Assembly: GCA_019239815.1 (NCBI GenBank)
Contig: JAFAZL010000118.1
Span: 1 to 6,632, forward strand
Length of the DNA stretch: 6,632 bases
Reading direction: 5' to 3'
Source of the DNA: Acidobacteriota bacterium
GTDB lineage: Bacteria > Acidobacteriota > Terriglobia > Acidoferrales > UBA7541
Shown here: positions 5,912 to 6,632 of the stretch, piece after piece
Layout of the letters: every line of letters begins with the position of its first letter
How positions within the stretch are numbered: position 1 is the stretch's first letter
Program-made: the position numbers and the translations under genes
The notes under the pieces: model-generated
Told to the model about the DNA's origin: nothing
What the model saw: only the letters and a program-made list of their open reading frames with translations
The model's database searches: none

Positions 5912-5928
5912 AGCGCAGTCGTTGCGCT
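5912..5928 (+). repeat. Hairpin AGCGCA-GTCGT-TGCGCT followed by a short T run
   Basis: A perfect 6-bp stem with a 5-base loop, followed by TTT (5929-5931), in the plus-strand sense upstream of the cupin gene. It resembles a weak terminator or leader hairpin, but no plus-strand gene precedes it. The rest of the 192-base gap to 6032 shows only a poor -10-like TATGCT (6003-6008) for the cupin gene, without a convincing -35. Confidence 0.35.
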
Positions 5929-6032
5929 TTTCGCGGGGTTCCTTCGCTTGGCTGGCCGTTTCCGCGAAAGCTCACGAGTCTCATTTTTCCCGAAAGATCT
6001 AGTATGCTCACCTGGCCGAAGGAGAGTCGCCC

Positions 6033-6617
6033 ATGCCCAAGGGACTCAAGCTGTTCTCCCTGGTATTACTGTCCGCCCTCTGCGCAGCCGCTCAAACAGC
6101 CGCTCCTGATGACCGTGCCAAGCCCGTCGTATTGCAAAAGGATGAGGGCGAACTTCGCACGCGAAGGCCCCGCGAAGGAGTTTCATCTCCCTCCAGCGAG
6201 TTCCTAATCAAGATCGGTCCGAAGACCAGCGGCTCAAAGCATCTTCTTGTCTTTACAGAGGAGATTCCGCCCGGTGCGGCTATCCCGAGACACAAACACC
6301 ACGGCGAGGAGGAGATCCTTCTGATCGAGACGGGGTCTGCACACGTGTGGCTCGGAGACAAGGAATACGAAGCCCGAGAGGGCGCGCTTGTCTTCATCCC
6401 GATGGACACTTGGATCAGTCTGAAAAACACCGGTAAAGAAAAGAGTCGAGTAGTGGCTGTCTGGAATGAACCAAGCTTCGAAGAGATGCTTCGATGTGGT
6501 TCTGTCCCGAAGGGCCAACCTGCCGAGCTGATTTCCCGCGACGGGGTCAAAGACTGCTACCAACACGGCGATGCAGAGTTGGATTCGACACCAATTCCGC
6601 AAGCCAGGAGACCGTGA
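6033..6617 (+). CDS. Secreted single-domain cupin protein
   Basis: A 194-residue protein with AAGGAG at 6019-6024, eight bases before the ATG. Residues 1-20 form a Sec signal peptide (KGLKLFSLVLLSALCAAA|Q); Cys17 is not in a lipobox, so it is probably a soluble periplasmic or exported protein. The cupin barrel spans about 57-146. Motif 1 is clear: G81, then H87, H89 and H90, E92-E94 and G101 (PRHKHHGEEE). Motif 2 (G117 to N132) reads FIPMDTWISLKN, where the usual P-x-G-x-x-H is changed: Asp125 replaces Gly and Ile128 replaces the metal-binding His. Metal could still be held by the motif 1 His/Glu residues, or the protein may only bind a ligand. The C-terminus (about 147-194) has two Cys (C155, C175) that could form a disulfide in the periplasm. 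Substrate unknown. It is divergent from the TetR gene and may be regulated by it. No gene starts in the last 15 bases of the window. Confidence 0.88.
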   Translation: MPKGLKLFSLVLLSALCAAAQTAAPDDRAKPVVLQKDEGELRTRRPREGVSSPSSEFLIKIGPKTSGSKHLLVFTEEIPPGAAIPRHKHHGEEEILLIETGSAHVWLGDKEYEAREGALVFIPMDTWISLKNTGKEKSRVVAVWNEPSFEEMLRCGSVPKGQPAELISRDGVKDCYQHGDAELDSTPIPQARRP

Positions 6618-6632
6618 AAGCGCAGCATCGCT

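Noticed and set aside
5912..5931. True intrinsic terminator in the divergent gap
   Set aside because: The stem is only 6 bp, the T run is short and interrupted, and no plus-strand gene ends upstream; kept only as a hairpin.
5841..6011. N-terminal extension of TetR to an ATG at 6011 (252 residues)
   Set aside because: The extra 57 residues lack domain character and would place the palindrome and promoter inside the gene; the ATG at 5840 gives a standard-length TetR protein.
1..6632. Mobile element, CRISPR array, tRNA or rRNA
   Set aside because: No transposase or integrase reading frame, regular repeat-spacer pattern, cloverleaf or rRNA-like stretch was seen on either strand.

Overview
The window reads as chromosomal DNA of a free-living Gram-negative bacterium, most likely an acidobacterium (Terriglobia-like). 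This is inferred from the moderately high GC, the protein style, Sec-type secreted proteins ending in SA|Q and AAA|Q, and the neighbourhood types; no rRNA or marker gene is present to prove it. No mobile element, CRISPR array, tRNA or rRNA was seen. Eight complete genes and one 5'-truncated gene fill nearly all of the sequence.

Region 1 (1-2308, plus strand) is a compact three-gene operon. It holds the C-terminal part of a thioredoxin-reductase-like flavoprotein, then a soluble histidine kinase with an N-terminal cyclic-nucleotide-binding-type domain and an unusually long insertion inside its dimerisation hairpin, then an 88-residue UBP-type (ubiquitin-binding-type) zinc finger. This looks like a redox or ligand-sensing signalling module carrying a domain best known from eukaryotic ubiquitin biology. 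It is the most interesting unit in the window.

Region 2 (2324-4156, minus strand) converges on region 1 with only 15 bases between stop codons. It contains a secreted protein of unknown function with a small C-terminal beta-rich domain, followed 21 bases later by a TerC/Alx-family membrane protein (metal-ion, probably Mn-type, transport or membrane metal homeostasis). The short gap between them is almost entirely a perfect hairpin. A 153-base gap (4157-4309) separates this pair from region 3 and probably holds its promoter.

Region 3 (4310-5840, minus strand) is a tightly coupled operon: a TetR-family repressor, then two small multi-pass membrane proteins of unknown function. The cistrons overlap as TTGA and ATGA, and the first membrane protein appears to start at TTG behind a GGAGG ribosome site. 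In front of the repressor is a perfect 16-base palindrome. It lies almost exactly in the spacer of a candidate promoter whose start point would give a leaderless or near-leaderless mRNA, the expected arrangement for autorepression.

Region 4 (6033-6617, plus strand) is a divergent secreted single-domain cupin whose second metal-binding motif has lost its histidine. The 192-base divergent intergenic region (5841-6032) carries three separate dyad-symmetric elements within 76 bases.
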